Shown here: positions 7,621 to 16,789 of the stretch, piece after piece
How the letters are laid out: each line of letters begins with the position of its first letter
How positions within the stretch are numbered: the stretch's first letter is position 1
NCBI RefSeq assembly: GCF_027019125.1
Contig: NZ_JALUXE010000002.1
Coordinates: 372,001-436,000 of the forward strand
DNA from: Roseovarius sp.
GTDB lineage: Bacteria > Pseudomonadota > Alphaproteobacteria > Rhodobacterales > Rhodobacteraceae
Direction: 5' to 3'
DNA length: 64,000 nt
The notes under the pieces: generated by a model
What the model was told of the DNA's origin: nothing
Seen by the model: the letters and a program-made list of their open reading frames with translations, nothing else
Database searches by the model: none
Program-made: the position numbers and the translations under genes

Positions 7621-8937
7621 ATGGATCTTACACAGTTCCAGACGTTCCGCGTGGCTGCCTGTGACCTCAATGGCCGGATGCGGGGCAAACGTCTTCCCGC
7701 CGCTCATGCGGACAAACTCTCAACCGGTAGCGTGCGTATGCCGCTTTCCTCGCTAAATCTGGACATCTTCGGTGCCGACATCGAAAATTCGCCCCTCGTG
7801 TTCGACAGCGGCGATGTCGATGGCGTGCTCCTGCCCACCGACCGTGGTCCCGTGCCCCTGCCCTGGCTCGATGTGCCGCAAGGCCTTGTGCCCATGGTCA
7901 TGCATCACGAAGACGGCACGCCCTTTGCCGGAGATCCGCGCCATGCCCTCGTTTCTGTCCTCGACCGCTACGCCGCGAAAGGCTGGCACGTTCAGGCCGC
8001 GACCGAGCTGGAATTCACATTGGTAGACGGAAAAGGTAATACTCTCAAGAACATACGCGACCCCCGCAATGGCCGGCGGATGAAATCACCGGGCATTCTC
8101 TCGCTTGGGCAGATGGATGCGTTCGACGGTTTTCTCAGCGCGCTTTACAACGCCGGGATGGAAATGGGCCTGCCGGTCGAGACCGCCGTCAGCGAAGCGG
8201 GCATCGGTCAGTTCGAACTGACCCTGCATCACCAGAACGCCCTGCGCGCCGCCGATGACACCTGGCTTTTCAAGACACTTATCAAGGGCTTGGCGCGCCA
8301 GCACGGCTATGTTGCCACCTTCATGGCCAAACCCTTCGAGGACGACACCGGCAACGGGATGCACATGCATTTCTCGGTGATGGACAAGGACGGGAACAAT
8401 GTTTTCAACGATGGCACGGCCGAGGGCACGGACATCCTGCGCGCCGCAGTGGCGGGATGTCTTGCAGCAATGCCGCCCTCAACGCTGATTTTCGCACCGC
8501 ATGCCAACAGTTATGCAAGGCTGGTGCCCGGCGCCCATGCGCCAACCGGTGCAGGCTGGGGCTATGAAAATCGCACCACCGCTGTGCGCATTCCCGGCGG
8601 CCCCCCCGCCGCGCGCCGGATCGAACACCGCGTCGCAGGCGGCGACATCAACCCTTACCTCAGCTTTGCCGCCATTCTGGGGGCGGCAATCACCGGGATC
8701 GAAGACGGTCTGACGCCCCCACCGCCCATCAGCGGCAATGCCTACGAGGTCGAGATGCCGCAACTGGCGGCAGATTGGGCCACAGCGATCGACTGGTTCG
8801 CCGAAAATCCGATGATTGCGCGCATTTTTCAGCCCGAACTCATCCGCAACCTCGTGATGACCAAGCGTCAGGAATTGGCCCATATGTCGCCCATTCCCAA
8901 AGAAGACCACTGGAAGACCTATCTCGAAACGGTGTAG
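7621..8937 (+). CDS. Glutamine synthetase homologue (gamma-glutamyl-amine ligase type)
   Basis: A 438-residue GS-fold ligase starting at ATG 7621. Catalytic landmarks are present: TELEF (metal-binding Glu), GIGQFELTLH, the nucleotide motif GNGMHMHFSV and ENRTTAVRIPG. It lacks the adenylylation tyrosine loop of true GlnA, which is encoded separately at 23013. Family members such as PuuA ligate glutamate to an amine with ATP. With the amidotransferase, a second GS homologue and an FAD oxidoreductase following, a role in polyamine or other primary amine catabolism by gamma-glutamylation is likely. The exact amine cannot be read from sequence. Confidence 0.8.
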   Translation: MDLTQFQTFRVAACDLNGRMRGKRLPAAHADKLSTGSVRMPLSSLNLDIFGADIENSPLVFDSGDVDGVLLPTDRGPVPLPWLDVPQGLVPMVMHHEDGTPFAGDPRHALVSVLDRYAAKGWHVQAATELEFTLVDGKGNTLKNIRDPRNGRRMKSPGILSLGQMDAFDGFLSALYNAGMEMGLPVETAVSEAGIGQFELTLHHQNALRAADDTWLFKTLIKGLARQHGYVATFMAKPFEDDTGNGMHMHFSVMDKDGNNVFNDGTAEGTDILRAAVAGCLAAMPPSTLIFAPHANSYARLVPGAHAPTGAGWGYENRTTAVRIPGGPPAARRIEHRVAGGDINPYLSFAAILGAAITGIEDGLTPPPPISGNAYEVEMPQLAADWATAIDWFAENPMIARIFQPELIRNLVMTKRQELAHMSPIPKEDHWKTYLETV

Positions 8938-8961
8938 CCTGAACCAGCACCCCTGCCTTAA

Positions 8962-8972
8962 TTTGATCAAAT
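8962..8972. promoter_or_regulatory. Candidate operator TTTGATCAAAT, copy 2
   Basis: Here the palindrome is a perfect 12-mer, ATTTGATCAAAT (8961-8972), in the 47-base gap between the GS homologue and the amidotransferase, 12 bases before the latter's ATG and just ahead of its ribosome-binding site. It matches the site at 7545-7555. It could act as an internal operator or promoter element. Confidence 0.4.
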
Positions 8973-8984
8973 CAAGAGACCGCC

Positions 8985-9680
8985 ATGAAAATCGGCATCC
9001 TGAAAACCGGCCACGCCCCCGACATCGTGCAAGACGAGTTGGGCGACTACGAGGTGATGTTCGCCCAGTTGCTCGATGGGCATGGCTTTGAATTCGATCA
9101 TTACAACGTGGTTGATGAAGACTTCCCTACCGGACCGGACGCTGCCGACGGCTGGCTCATCACCGGCTCCAAACATGGGGCCTACGAGGACCATCCCTGG
9201 ATTCCCCCGCTCGAACAGTTGATCCGGGATATCCACGCCTCGGGGCGGCCGCTGGTGGGGGTCTGCTTTGGTCATCAGATCATCGCACAGGCCATGGGCG
9301 GCAAGGTCGAGAAATTCGGCGGCGGCTGGCAGGTGGGTGTCACCGACTATGACATCGAAGGGCAACGCCTGCCCCTCAACGCCTGGCATCAGGATCAGGT
9401 GACAGAACTGCCGGAAGGGGCAAAAGTCGTTGGAAGCAACGCCTTTTGCGCGAACGCGGCCCTGCTTTACGGCGACCGGATCTACACGATCCAGCCGCAC
9501 CCCGAGTTTACGGCCACCATGATCGACCGCCTCATCCACCACCGCGCCCCCGGCGTGGTGCCGCCCGACCTGATTGCCGAGGCCAAGGCCAAACTTGACC
9601 AACCGACCGCAAATGCCACGATAGCCGCCCGTATGGCGGAGTTTTTCAAAAGAGGTGCCAGCCATGGCCGATCTGACTGA
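8985..9680 (+). CDS. Class I glutamine amidotransferase-like hydrolase
   Basis: A 231-residue stand-alone GATase1 domain of the GMP synthase-like type. The nucleophile is Cys94 in GVCFGHQ, with His172 and Glu174 in PHPEF completing the triad. In the Puu pathway a gamma-glutamyl hydrolase (PuuD) releases glutamate from the oxidised product; PuuD is a different GATase1 subgroup, so an equivalent role here is inferred from context. The start has a purine-rich site (AAGAGA). The last 17 bases overlap the start of the next GS homologue, indicating translational coupling. Confidence 0.8.
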   Translation: MKIGILKTGHAPDIVQDELGDYEVMFAQLLDGHGFEFDHYNVVDEDFPTGPDAADGWLITGSKHGAYEDHPWIPPLEQLIRDIHASGRPLVGVCFGHQIIAQAMGGKVEKFGGGWQVGVTDYDIEGQRLPLNAWHQDQVTELPEGAKVVGSNAFCANAALLYGDRIYTIQPHPEFTATMIDRLIHHRAPGVVPPDLIAEAKAKLDQPTANATIAARMAEFFKRGASHGRSD

Positions 9681-11031
9681 CCTGACCAATTCCCTGCCCA
9701 AAGCCGCGCAAACCTATCTCGAGGATCGCCGCCTCGACGAAGTCGAGTGCATCATTTCCGACCTGCCCGGCATCGCGCGCGGCAAGGCGGTGCCCGCAAC
9801 GAAATTTGCCCGGCAGAAATACTTTCACCTGCCCGACTCCATCTTCTTCCAGACCATCACCGGCGACTGGGGCGAGGCGGCAGGCGAAGGCGGGTTCATC
9901 GAGCGCGACATGATCCTGCGCCCCGATATGTCCACCGCCACCGCTGCCCCATGGACCGCCGACTGGACGCTGCAAGTGATCCATGACGCCTTTGACCGCG
10001 AAGGCGCACCCATCCCCTTTTCCCCGCGCAACGTGCTGCGCCGGGTGGTCGATATGTATCACGCCCATGGCATGAAACCCGTGGTCGCGCCGGAAATGGA
10101 ATTCTTCCTCGTCGCGCGCAACCTTGACCCGGCACAGGGAATCAAGCCGATGATGGGTCGCTCTGGCCGCCCCGCCGCCGCGCGTCAGGCCTATTCCATG
10201 ACGGCCGTCGACGAATTCGGCCCGGTGATCGACGACATCTACGATTTCGCCGAGGCGCAGGGATTCGAGATCGACGGCATCACCCAGGAGGGCGGCGCCG
10301 GACAGCTGGAAATCAACCTGCGCCATGGGGATCCCATCAAGTTGGCGGATGAAGTCTTTTATTTCAAAAGGTTGATCCGCGAAGCCGCCCTGCGCCATGA
10401 CTGCTTTGCCACCTTCATGGCCAAGCCCATCGCCGACGAGCCGGGCAGCGCCATGCATATCCACCACTCGATCCTCGACATGGAAACGGGCCGCAATATC
10501 TTTGCCGGACCGCAAGGCGGCGAAACCGACGCCTTTTTCCACTTCATCGGCGGCTTGCAGAAACACCTGCCCTCGGCCATCGCCGTGCTGGCCCCCTACG
10601 TCAATTCCTACCGCCGCTACGTCAAGGATCACGCCGCCCCGATCAACCTCGCCTGGGGCCGTGACAACCGAACCACCGGCATTCGGGTTCCCCTCTCCGG
10701 TCCCGAGGCGCGGCGCGTGGAAAACCGCATGGCGGGTATGGATTGCAACCCCTATCTGGGCATCGCGGCGAGCCTTGCCTGCGGTCTCTTGGGGATTCTC
10801 AACGAGGATTGGCCCGACAAGCAATTCAAGGGCGATGCCTATTCCGGCGAGCCTGACATTCCCAACGTCATGGGTGACGCGCTCGATATGTTCGAGGAAG
10901 CCAAGGCGCTGCACGAGATTCTCGGGCCGGAATTCGCGCGTGTCTACGCCATCGTCAAACGCACCGAATATGAGGAATTCCTCCAGGTGATCAGCCCATG
11001 GGAGCGTGAGCATCTCCTCCTCAACGTCTGA
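9664..11031 (+). CDS. Second glutamine synthetase homologue (PuuA-like)
   Basis: A 455-residue GS-fold ligase starting at ATG 9664, overlapping the amidotransferase. Motifs: APEMEFF, GAGQLEINLRH, GSAMHIHHS and DNRTTGIRVPLSG. It resembles gamma-glutamylputrescine synthetase PuuA more closely than the homologue at 7621. Two different GS-like ligases in one operon may act on different amines or form a heteromer. No adenylylation site is seen. Confidence 0.82.
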   Translation: MADLTDLTNSLPKAAQTYLEDRRLDEVECIISDLPGIARGKAVPATKFARQKYFHLPDSIFFQTITGDWGEAAGEGGFIERDMILRPDMSTATAAPWTADWTLQVIHDAFDREGAPIPFSPRNVLRRVVDMYHAHGMKPVVAPEMEFFLVARNLDPAQGIKPMMGRSGRPAAARQAYSMTAVDEFGPVIDDIYDFAEAQGFEIDGITQEGGAGQLEINLRHGDPIKLADEVFYFKRLIREAALRHDCFATFMAKPIADEPGSAMHIHHSILDMETGRNIFAGPQGGETDAFFHFIGGLQKHLPSAIAVLAPYVNSYRRYVKDHAAPINLAWGRDNRTTGIRVPLSGPEARRVENRMAGMDCNPYLGIAASLACGLLGILNEDWPDKQFKGDAYSGEPDIPNVMGDALDMFEEAKALHEILGPEFARVYAIVKRTEYEEFLQVISPWEREHLLLNV

Positions 11032-11079
11032 GCCGCGCGGCACCGGCGTACGATTGAGTATTTGCACCAAGAAGAAGCC

Positions 11080-12384
11080 ATGAACCTGCTCTATTCCAAC
11101 GACCGGCGCGGCCTCTATCCGCCAAGCTGGTATGCGGCCACGGCGTCAACCCTGCCGGAATTTGCCCCCCTGCGCGGGCACGCCAAGGCCGATGTCTGCG
11201 TGGTCGGCGCGGGATATACCGGCCTCTCGGCGGCGCTGCATCTGGCGGAGGCTGGGTTTGACGTGGTGCTGCTCGAAGCGCAGCGCGTGGGCTTTGGTGC
11301 ATCGGGGCGCAATGGCGGGCAATTGGGCAGCGGGCAGCGCATGGAGCAGACCGCACTCGAGCGGCTGGTGGGCGCGGATGATGCCGCGCATCTGTGGCGG
11401 CTGGCGGAAGAGGCCAAGGATCTGGTCAAGTCGCTGGTGGCGCGCCATGGCATCGACTGTTACCTCAAACCGGGCGTGGCGCATGCCTGTTTCTCCGCGC
11501 GGGAAATGGCGGCAGAGCATGCCTATGCCGATCATCTGGCCAATCGCTATGGGTATGATCAGATCGAAAAGCTGGATGCCGAGGGCTTTGCCGCGCTCTG
11601 CCCCTCGCCCGCCTATCACGGCGGCACGCTGGATATGGGGGCCGCGCATCTGCATCCTCTGGCCTATGCGCTTGGCCTTGCGCGCGCGGCGGCGGCGGCA
11701 GGGGTGCGTATCCACGAAGGATCAGCGGTGCATCAGATCACGCGCGGCCCCAAACTACGCGTGGCCACGGATGCGGGCGCGGTCGAGGCGGATCATCTCA
11801 TTCTCGCCTGCAACGGCTATCTCGGCGGACTCGACCGCAAAGTCGCCGCGCGGGTGATGCCGATCAACAATTTCATCGTGGCGACAGAGCCCTTGGGCGA
11901 TGACGCCGTCCGCGTTCTGACCAAGGATGTCGCAGTCGCGGATACCAAATTCGTGGTCAATTACTTTCGCCTCAGCCATGACAAGCGTCTGCTCTTTGGC
12001 GGCGGTGAAAGCTATGGCTATCGCTTTCCCAAGGATATTCGCGCCACCGTCCGCAAACCGATGCTCGAGATTTTCCCGCATTTACAGGATGTTGCGCTTG
12101 AGTATGCATGGGGCGGCACACTTGCGATCACGTTGCGGCGGATGCCCTATCTGGCGCGCCTTGCCCCCAATATCCTGACCGCCTCGGGCTATTCCGGACA
12201 TGGGGTGGGCACCGCCACACATGCAGGACAGCTGATGGCCGAGGCCCTGCGCGGCGAGGCTTCAGGATTTGACTGCATGGCGCGGGTGCCTGCGCCGACC
12301 TTTCCGGGGGGCGCGGCGCTGCGCAGCCCGCTTCTGGTGCTGGCGATGACCTGGTTCTCGCTGCGCGACCGTCTGGGTCTCTGA
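11080..12384 (+). CDS. FAD-dependent amine oxidoreductase (PuuB/DadA type)
   Basis: A 434-residue DAO-family flavoenzyme. ATG 11080 follows AAGAAGAA. The dinucleotide-binding motif is VVGAGYTGLSAALHLAEAG (about 37-55), followed by GFGASGRNGGQ, which is typical of gamma-glutamylputrescine oxidase and related enzymes. The C-terminal FAD segment is SGYSGHGVGTATHAGQL. It probably oxidises the gamma-glutamyl-amine made by the upstream ligases to an aldehyde, releasing ammonia and peroxide. A rho-independent terminator follows, ending the unit. Confidence 0.83.
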   Translation: MNLLYSNDRRGLYPPSWYAATASTLPEFAPLRGHAKADVCVVGAGYTGLSAALHLAEAGFDVVLLEAQRVGFGASGRNGGQLGSGQRMEQTALERLVGADDAAHLWRLAEEAKDLVKSLVARHGIDCYLKPGVAHACFSAREMAAEHAYADHLANRYGYDQIEKLDAEGFAALCPSPAYHGGTLDMGAAHLHPLAYALGLARAAAAAGVRIHEGSAVHQITRGPKLRVATDAGAVEADHLILACNGYLGGLDRKVAARVMPINNFIVATEPLGDDAVRVLTKDVAVADTKFVVNYFRLSHDKRLLFGGGESYGYRFPKDIRATVRKPMLEIFPHLQDVALEYAWGGTLAITLRRMPYLARLAPNILTASGYSGHGVGTATHAGQLMAEALRGEASGFDCMARVPAPTFPGGAALRSPLLVLAMTWFSLRDRLGL

Positions 12385-12416
12385 CACCGCCCATTTCAGC
12401 GTATTTTGGCCATTTG

Positions 12417-12441
12417 CCCCGCGGTCAGCGGGGTTTTCTTT
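12417..12441 (+). terminator. Rho-independent terminator of the amine operon
   Basis: Stem CCCCGC (12417-12422) and GCGGGG (12428-12433) with a GGTCA loop, followed by TTTTCTTT (12434-12441). It lies 32 bases after the FAD oxidoreductase stop. Confidence 0.8.
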
Positions 12442-12510
12442 GACAAACTGTCATAATTCACGCCTATATGTTCCGGAAAACCGAAATCTAACTTCAGGAA
12501 ATCCGAAAAC

Positions 12511-13719
12511 ATGGTCCTTGCTCCCAATGTCTATGACGCGGAACCCATCCCCGAGGCCGCCCGTGCGGAAATCGACCGGATGCTGCAATCGGGCGATCTC
12601 TTCCGCTACACGGCCCCGGAGAACGCCCCGGTGACGCTGTTGGAACAGGAGTTTGCCGCATTGCTGGGCACGAAATATGCGCTGGCTGTGTCATCCTGTT
12701 CGGCGGCATTGTTCCTGTCGCTCAAGGCACTGGGCCTGCCGCGCGATGCGCGGGTGTTGATCCCCGGCTTCACCTTTGCTGCCGTGCCCTCTTCGGTGCT
12801 GCATGCCGATTGTCTGCCCGTGCTGTGCGAGGTGGGCGAGAATTACCGGATAGACATCGCGGACTTCACATCTCGACTGGATACGGTGCAGGCCGTGATC
12901 ATCAGCCATATGCGCGGCCATACATCTGATATGGATGCCATCATGGACCTCTGCGACGCACGCGGCATTCCGGTGATCGAGGATGCGGCGCATTCGCTCG
13001 GCACGACCTGGGGCGGGCGCAACATCGGCACCATCGGCAAGATCGGCTGTTTCAGCTTTCAATCCTACAAGCTGGTCAATGCCGGTGAAGGCGGGATCAT
13101 GGTCAGCGACGACGCCGATCTCATCGCCCGCGCGGTCATCATGTCCGGCGCCTATGAACACAACTGGGCCAAACACCTGAGCGCACCCGATGCAGAGCTT
13201 GAAGCAGCGTTCGCGCGCGCTCAGAACCAGCTTCCGCTCTATAATCTGCGGCTCAACAATCTGTCGGCGGCCATTATCCGTCCGCAATTGGCAGAGGTGG
13301 AGCGGCGCGTGCGCGACGGGCGGGCCAATCACGATTATGTCGCGGCGCGGCTCGATACCTCGCCTTGGATGAGCGTTCCCGCCAAACTCCCCCCCGAAGA
13401 GCGCGCCCCGGATTCGATCCAGTTCAATCTGGTGGGAATGACCGAAGAGGATACCCGCGCCTTTGCCCAGGCCGCGGCGGCGCGCGGCGTCAAGGTGCAG
13501 GTATTTGGCCTGAGCACCGACAATGCCCGCGCGTTCTGGAACTGGCGGTTCTTGCCCGGTGCGGCCCCGGTTCTGCCGCAGACTCGCGCCATGTTGATGC
13601 GCGCCTGCGACACCCGCCTGCCCGCGCGCCTGACCCGCGCCGATCTCGATCTGATCGCCGATGCGCTGGTTGTTGCGGCAGAGGATGTGATGGGCCGCGG
13701 CCGCGCCTACGGCACCTGA
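12511..13719 (+). CDS. DegT/DnrJ/EryC1/StrS-family PLP aminotransferase
   Basis: A 402-residue fold-type I PLP enzyme. The Schiff-base lysine is K187 in SFQSYKLVNAGEGG, and EDAAHSLG (157-164) supplies the cofactor-binding Asp. Family members transaminate keto-sugars for cell-surface glycans or antibiotics, but no sugar nucleotide genes lie nearby. It follows the amine catabolic block after a terminator and has its own site (AGGAA, 10 bases before ATG), so it may be a separate unit. The substrate is unknown. Confidence 0.82.
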   Translation: MVLAPNVYDAEPIPEAARAEIDRMLQSGDLFRYTAPENAPVTLLEQEFAALLGTKYALAVSSCSAALFLSLKALGLPRDARVLIPGFTFAAVPSSVLHADCLPVLCEVGENYRIDIADFTSRLDTVQAVIISHMRGHTSDMDAIMDLCDARGIPVIEDAAHSLGTTWGGRNIGTIGKIGCFSFQSYKLVNAGEGGIMVSDDADLIARAVIMSGAYEHNWAKHLSAPDAELEAAFARAQNQLPLYNLRLNNLSAAIIRPQLAEVERRVRDGRANHDYVAARLDTSPWMSVPAKLPPEERAPDSIQFNLVGMTEEDTRAFAQAAAARGVKVQVFGLSTDNARAFWNWRFLPGAAPVLPQTRAMLMRACDTRLPARLTRADLDLIADALVVAAEDVMGRGRAYGT

Positions 13720-13732
13720 TCCCGCCGTGAAA

Positions 13733-13763
13733 AAGGGCCGCCCACAGCGCGCGGACGGCCCTT
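13733..13763. terminator. Bidirectional terminator between DegT and YceI genes
   Basis: Perfect 8-bp stem AAGGGCCG (13733-13740) and CGGCCCTT (13756-13763), with an A-run on the left and a T-rich right flank, between convergent genes. It can serve both strands. Confidence 0.75.
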
Positions 13764-13782
13764 ATTCTTCTCTCACAGAAGT

Positions 13783-14358
13783 TTATTCGGCTTTGCCGGC
13801 TTCGATCGAAATCTGCACCTCGACCTCGTCGCTGACGAAGGGGGTGAATTTGTCCACACCGAAATCCGAACGAAGCAAGGTTGTGGTGGCGTCAAACCCG
13901 AGCCACGGCTTGTTGTTCATAGGGTGCGCATCCGCCTTTTGATTGAGGCGGGCATCCAGCACGACAGATTTGGTCACGCCGTTCATGGTCAAGTCGCCGG
14001 TAATATTCGCGGTCGTCTCTCCCGTAACTTCGATCCCGGTCGAGGTGAAGGTGACCATGTCACCCTCGCTTGCGCCAAAGAAATCCTCGGACATGAAATG
14101 CTCTTCGCGCTTTTCCCAGCCGGTGAACATCGACATCACGGGCATCGACACGTTGACCGAGGACGCAGCCGGGTCTTCGGCGTCGAACATGATCTCACCC
14201 TCAAAGCCGGAGAACATGCCATGGGTGGTGGAAAAGCCCAAGTGGTTGTAGGAAAACACAACCTGGCTGTGGCTCGGGTCCAGCTCGTATTTTTCAGGGG
14301 CTGCAACAGCGCCGGTCGCGGTGAGCGCAAGCGCCGTGGCGAGCAGGATATTCTTCAT
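13783..14358 (-). CDS. YceI-family periplasmic lipid-binding protein
   Basis: A 191-residue protein with a clear Sec signal peptide (MKNILLATALALTATGAVAA, cleavage after VAA). The mature part begins with the hallmark YELDPSHSQVVFSYNHLGFS and is a lipocalin-like beta-barrel; characterised members bind isoprenoid chains such as polyprenyl quinones. It is monocistronic by context, with a terminator behind it. A second YceI domain in this window is fused to cytochrome b561 at 38567-39778. Confidence 0.9.
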   Translation of the reverse strand: MKNILLATALALTATGAVAAPEKYELDPSHSQVVFSYNHLGFSTTHGMFSGFEGEIMFDAEDPAASSVNVSMPVMSMFTGWEKREEHFMSEDFFGASEGDMVTFTSTGIEVTGETTANITGDLTMNGVTKSVVLDARLNQKADAHPMNNKPWLGFDATTTLLRSDFGVDKFTPFVSDEVEVQISIEAGKAE

Positions 14359-14495
14359 CGGAAACCTCCAGAGAGTGAAATGTGACTAACTTGGTCACAT
14401 TTGGCACTCAGGATCCAAATCGCAATCCCGTAGATTCAAACAACCTCTGTGGATTGGCGAACACCTGCCGAAATAGGGTGTGATCCCTGCCCGGC

Positions 14496-15011
14496 TCAGG
14501 CCGGAAAGCCCAAGGCACGGCGCAGGGCCTTGGCCGTCGCACGATCTTCGATCTTCATCGCGACAATCTGACGACCGGCGGCATCGCGCGCCGTCAGCAC
14601 CCGGTCGCGCATCGACAGTTCCGACAGCGTATCGAGATCATGGACCGCCACGCGCGCCGCCCGCCCACCCGCAACAGGGGCGATCACATGCAGGCGGCGG
14701 TTCATGACGTCGACCTGAATCTCGGGTCCTGTCTGAACCGAACGCGCGCGACTCAGGCACATCAGACCCGCAAAGAGCAACGTCACGAAGAACAGCAGCT
14801 TGATCATCATCATCGCGGCATCCTGCGACCCCGCCGAAACCAGCCAGAGGCCAAAGGCCGAGAAAATCAGCGCGCTGCCGCAGAGGGTCTGCGTGGCGCG
14901 ACCAAGATCGAGGGCCGGGGCCTCTGCCTGCGCATGGCCAGTGGTCTCGTGATAATCGAACGGTGCATGGGTGAACTCGCGCTCAAAATCAGGCAGGGCA
15001 ACCATGGTCAT
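14496..15011 (-). CDS. Two-helix membrane protein, unknown function
   Basis: A 171-residue protein. ATG 15011 was chosen because the site AAGAGGA lies just before it; the open frame extends 17 codons upstream without one. Two adjacent hydrophobic segments at about 43-60 and 68-85 (MMMIKLLFFVTLLFAGLMCL) form a hairpin, with a C-terminal soluble domain of about 80 residues. No family was recognised. It is divergent from rpsF across 229 bases. Confidence 0.6.
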   Translation of the reverse strand: MTMVALPDFEREFTHAPFDYHETTGHAQAEAPALDLGRATQTLCGSALIFSAFGLWLVSAGSQDAAMMMIKLLFFVTLLFAGLMCLSRARSVQTGPEIQVDVMNRRLHVIAPVAGGRAARVAVHDLDTLSELSMRDRVLTARDAAGRQIVAMKIEDRATAKALRRALGFPA

Positions 15012-15240
15012 ATTCCTCTTCACCTTGAACACGACAAACCTGCCTGCCAAATTGGTCCGCATTGCGGCAGGCTAGCGGCATTCTGCGGGCTGGATCAAAG
15101 CGCCTTGCGCCGCGTCGCGGGGCGATGTATACGCGCCCAATCTTTCGCAATCGTTATGAACCGCGCAGTCTCTCGTGGATGGGGCGCGAAAGACCCAAAG
15201 CCCGTCCTATGAAATGCGCCTTGATAGAAATGGAGTGAAC

Positions 15241-15675
15241 ATGCCGCTTTATGAGCATGTGATGATCGCGCGTCAGGACCTGTCCAGTGCGCAAGCCGAA
15301 GGCCTCATCGAACATTTTGGTGCCGTGCTGACCGAAAACGGTGGCACACTCGTCGAGCACGAGTATTGGGGCGTCAAGACGATGGCCTACAAGATCAACA
15401 AGAACCGCAAAGGCCACTATGCCTTTCTCAAGAGCGATGCGCCCTCGAGCGCCGTGCAAGAGATGGAGCGTCTGATGCGCCTGCATGACGACGTCATGCG
15501 CGTGCTGACCGTCAAGGTCGACGCGCATGAAGAAGGCCCCTCTGTCCAGATGCAGAAGCGTGACGAGCGTGGCGACCGTGGCGACCGCCCTGATCGCGGC
15601 GACCGTCCCGAGCGTGGTGACCGCCCCGAGCGTGGCGACCGCGCCGACCGTGGCGAACGCCGCGAACGTCGCTGA
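15241..15675 (+). CDS. rpsF: 30S ribosomal protein S6
   Basis: A 144-residue S6, starting MPLYEHVMIARQDLS. Residues 1-100 form the ferredoxin-like core with RKGHYAFLKSDAPSSAVQEMER. From about 106 the protein carries a low-complexity tail of RGDR/RPER repeats, longer than the acidic tail of E. coli S6 and highly basic and acidic. It is first in the rpsF-rpsR-rplI operon. In E. coli the equivalent C-terminus is modified by RimK with glutamates; that is not expected with this tail. Confidence 0.97.
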   Translation: MPLYEHVMIARQDLSSAQAEGLIEHFGAVLTENGGTLVEHEYWGVKTMAYKINKNRKGHYAFLKSDAPSSAVQEMERLMRLHDDVMRVLTVKVDAHEEGPSVQMQKRDERGDRGDRPDRGDRPERGDRPERGDRADRGERRERR

Positions 15676-15704
15676 TCCATCCCCTGAGACAAGGAGCATA
15701 AACC

Positions 15705-15932
15705 ATGGCTACAAAACCGTTTTTCCGTCGCCGCAAGGTCTGTCCGTTCTCGGGCGATAGCGCGCCCAAGATCGACTACAAGGACACGCGCCTGCTGCAG
15801 CGCTACATTTCCGAGCGTGGCAAGATCGTGCCGTCGCGCATCACCGCCGTTTCGGCCAAGAAGCAGCGTGAACTCGCGCGCGCCATCAAGCGTGCCCGTT
15901 TCCTCGCCCTTCTGCCCTATGCCGTGAAATAA
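15705..15932 (+). CDS. rpsR: 30S ribosomal protein S18
   Basis: A 75-residue S18 with the standard [20 protein letters not shown] start and [20 protein letters not shown] ending. It binds S6 on the platform of the small subunit. It lies 29 bases after rpsF with the site AAGGAG before its ATG. Confidence 0.97.
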   Translation: MATKPFFRRRKVCPFSGDSAPKIDYKDTRLLQRYISERGKIVPSRITAVSAKKQRELARAIKRARFLALLPYAVK

Positions 15933-15943
15933 GGAGACCTCAG

Positions 15944-16546
15944 ATGCAAGTGATCCTTCTTGAACGCGTTGCCAAGCTTGGCCAGATGGGCGATGTCGTC
16001 GACGTCAAGCCCGGCTTTGCCCGCAACTACCTGCTGCCGCAGGGCAAGGCGCTGTCGGCGTCGGAAAAGAACATTTCCGATTTCGCTGCCCGCAAGGCCC
16101 AGCTTGAGGCTCAGAACCTCGAGACCCGCAAGGAAGCCGAAGCGATGGCGGACAAGCTGAACGGTCAGCAGTTCATCGTCATTCGTCAGGCGTCTGACAG
16201 CGGCGCGCTCTATGGCTCGGTCAGCACCCGTGATGCGGCGGATGCCGCGACCGAGAATGGCTTTACCGTCGAGCGCAAGCAGGTTGCCCTGACCCGCCCG
16301 ATCAAGGAACTTGGTCTGCATGACGTTCTCGTGACGCTGCACCCCGAGGTCGTGGCCACGGTTCAGTTGAACGTTGCACGCTCGGTCGAAGAAGCGGCCC
16401 TGCAAGCCTCTGGCAAATCCATCCAGGATGCTGCCGCCGAGGCTGATCAGGCTGCGGACTTTGAGATCGCCGAACTGTTCGACGATATCGGTGGCGCCGC
16501 AGGCGACGAGGACGATTATTCGGATCGTCGCGACAATAACGCCTAA
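15944..16546 (+). CDS. rplI: 50S ribosomal protein L9
   Basis: A 200-residue L9. The N-terminal domain has [30 protein letters not shown] (given here only as a landmark across residues 4-33), followed by the connecting helix and C-terminal rRNA-binding domain. It has an acidic C-terminal extension of about 50 residues (from about 150) that E. coli L9 lacks; such extensions are common in alphaproteobacteria. It is last in the operon, before a strong terminator. Confidence 0.96.
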   Translation: MQVILLERVAKLGQMGDVVDVKPGFARNYLLPQGKALSASEKNISDFAARKAQLEAQNLETRKEAEAMADKLNGQQFIVIRQASDSGALYGSVSTRDAADAATENGFTVERKQVALTRPIKELGLHDVLVTLHPEVVATVQLNVARSVEEAALQASGKSIQDAAAEADQAADFEIAELFDDIGGAAGDEDDYSDRRDNNA

Positions 16547-16569
16547 TAATACCAACTGTTCTGAAAATC

Positions 16570-16603
16570 GTGCCGCGCAGGCTTCTGCGCGGCACTGTTT
16601 TTT
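16570..16603 (+). terminator. Rho-independent terminator of rpsF operon
   Basis: Eleven-base stem GTGCCGCGCAG (16570-16580) and CTGCGCGGCAC (16585-16595) with a GCTT loop, followed by the T-rich run TGTTTTTT. Confidence 0.92.
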
Positions 16604-16789
16604 GACATCGCAGTCGACAACACGCGCCTTGCAGTGTTACGGTTGCCTTCAAGTTTGAGTTTTCCTATTCTTTGCGTGGTTTGTGTCCTTGTGGTTCTCG
16701 TGCCGTAACCCCACCGCAACGCTCGCTTCTGAAGTGAACTGTGGGGGCAAACAACTCCCCTGTCATCATATCACCTGGGTCTGCCCAAC
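16604..16789. other. luxR upstream region, part without gene
   Basis: This is the first part of a 366-base interval between the rplI terminator and luxR. It is less GC-rich than the coding sequence and probably holds the luxR promoter. An inverted repeat CCCCAC (16709-16714) and GTGGGG (16741-16746) spans a 26-base loop. No canonical lux box was found by eye. Confidence 0.4.
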
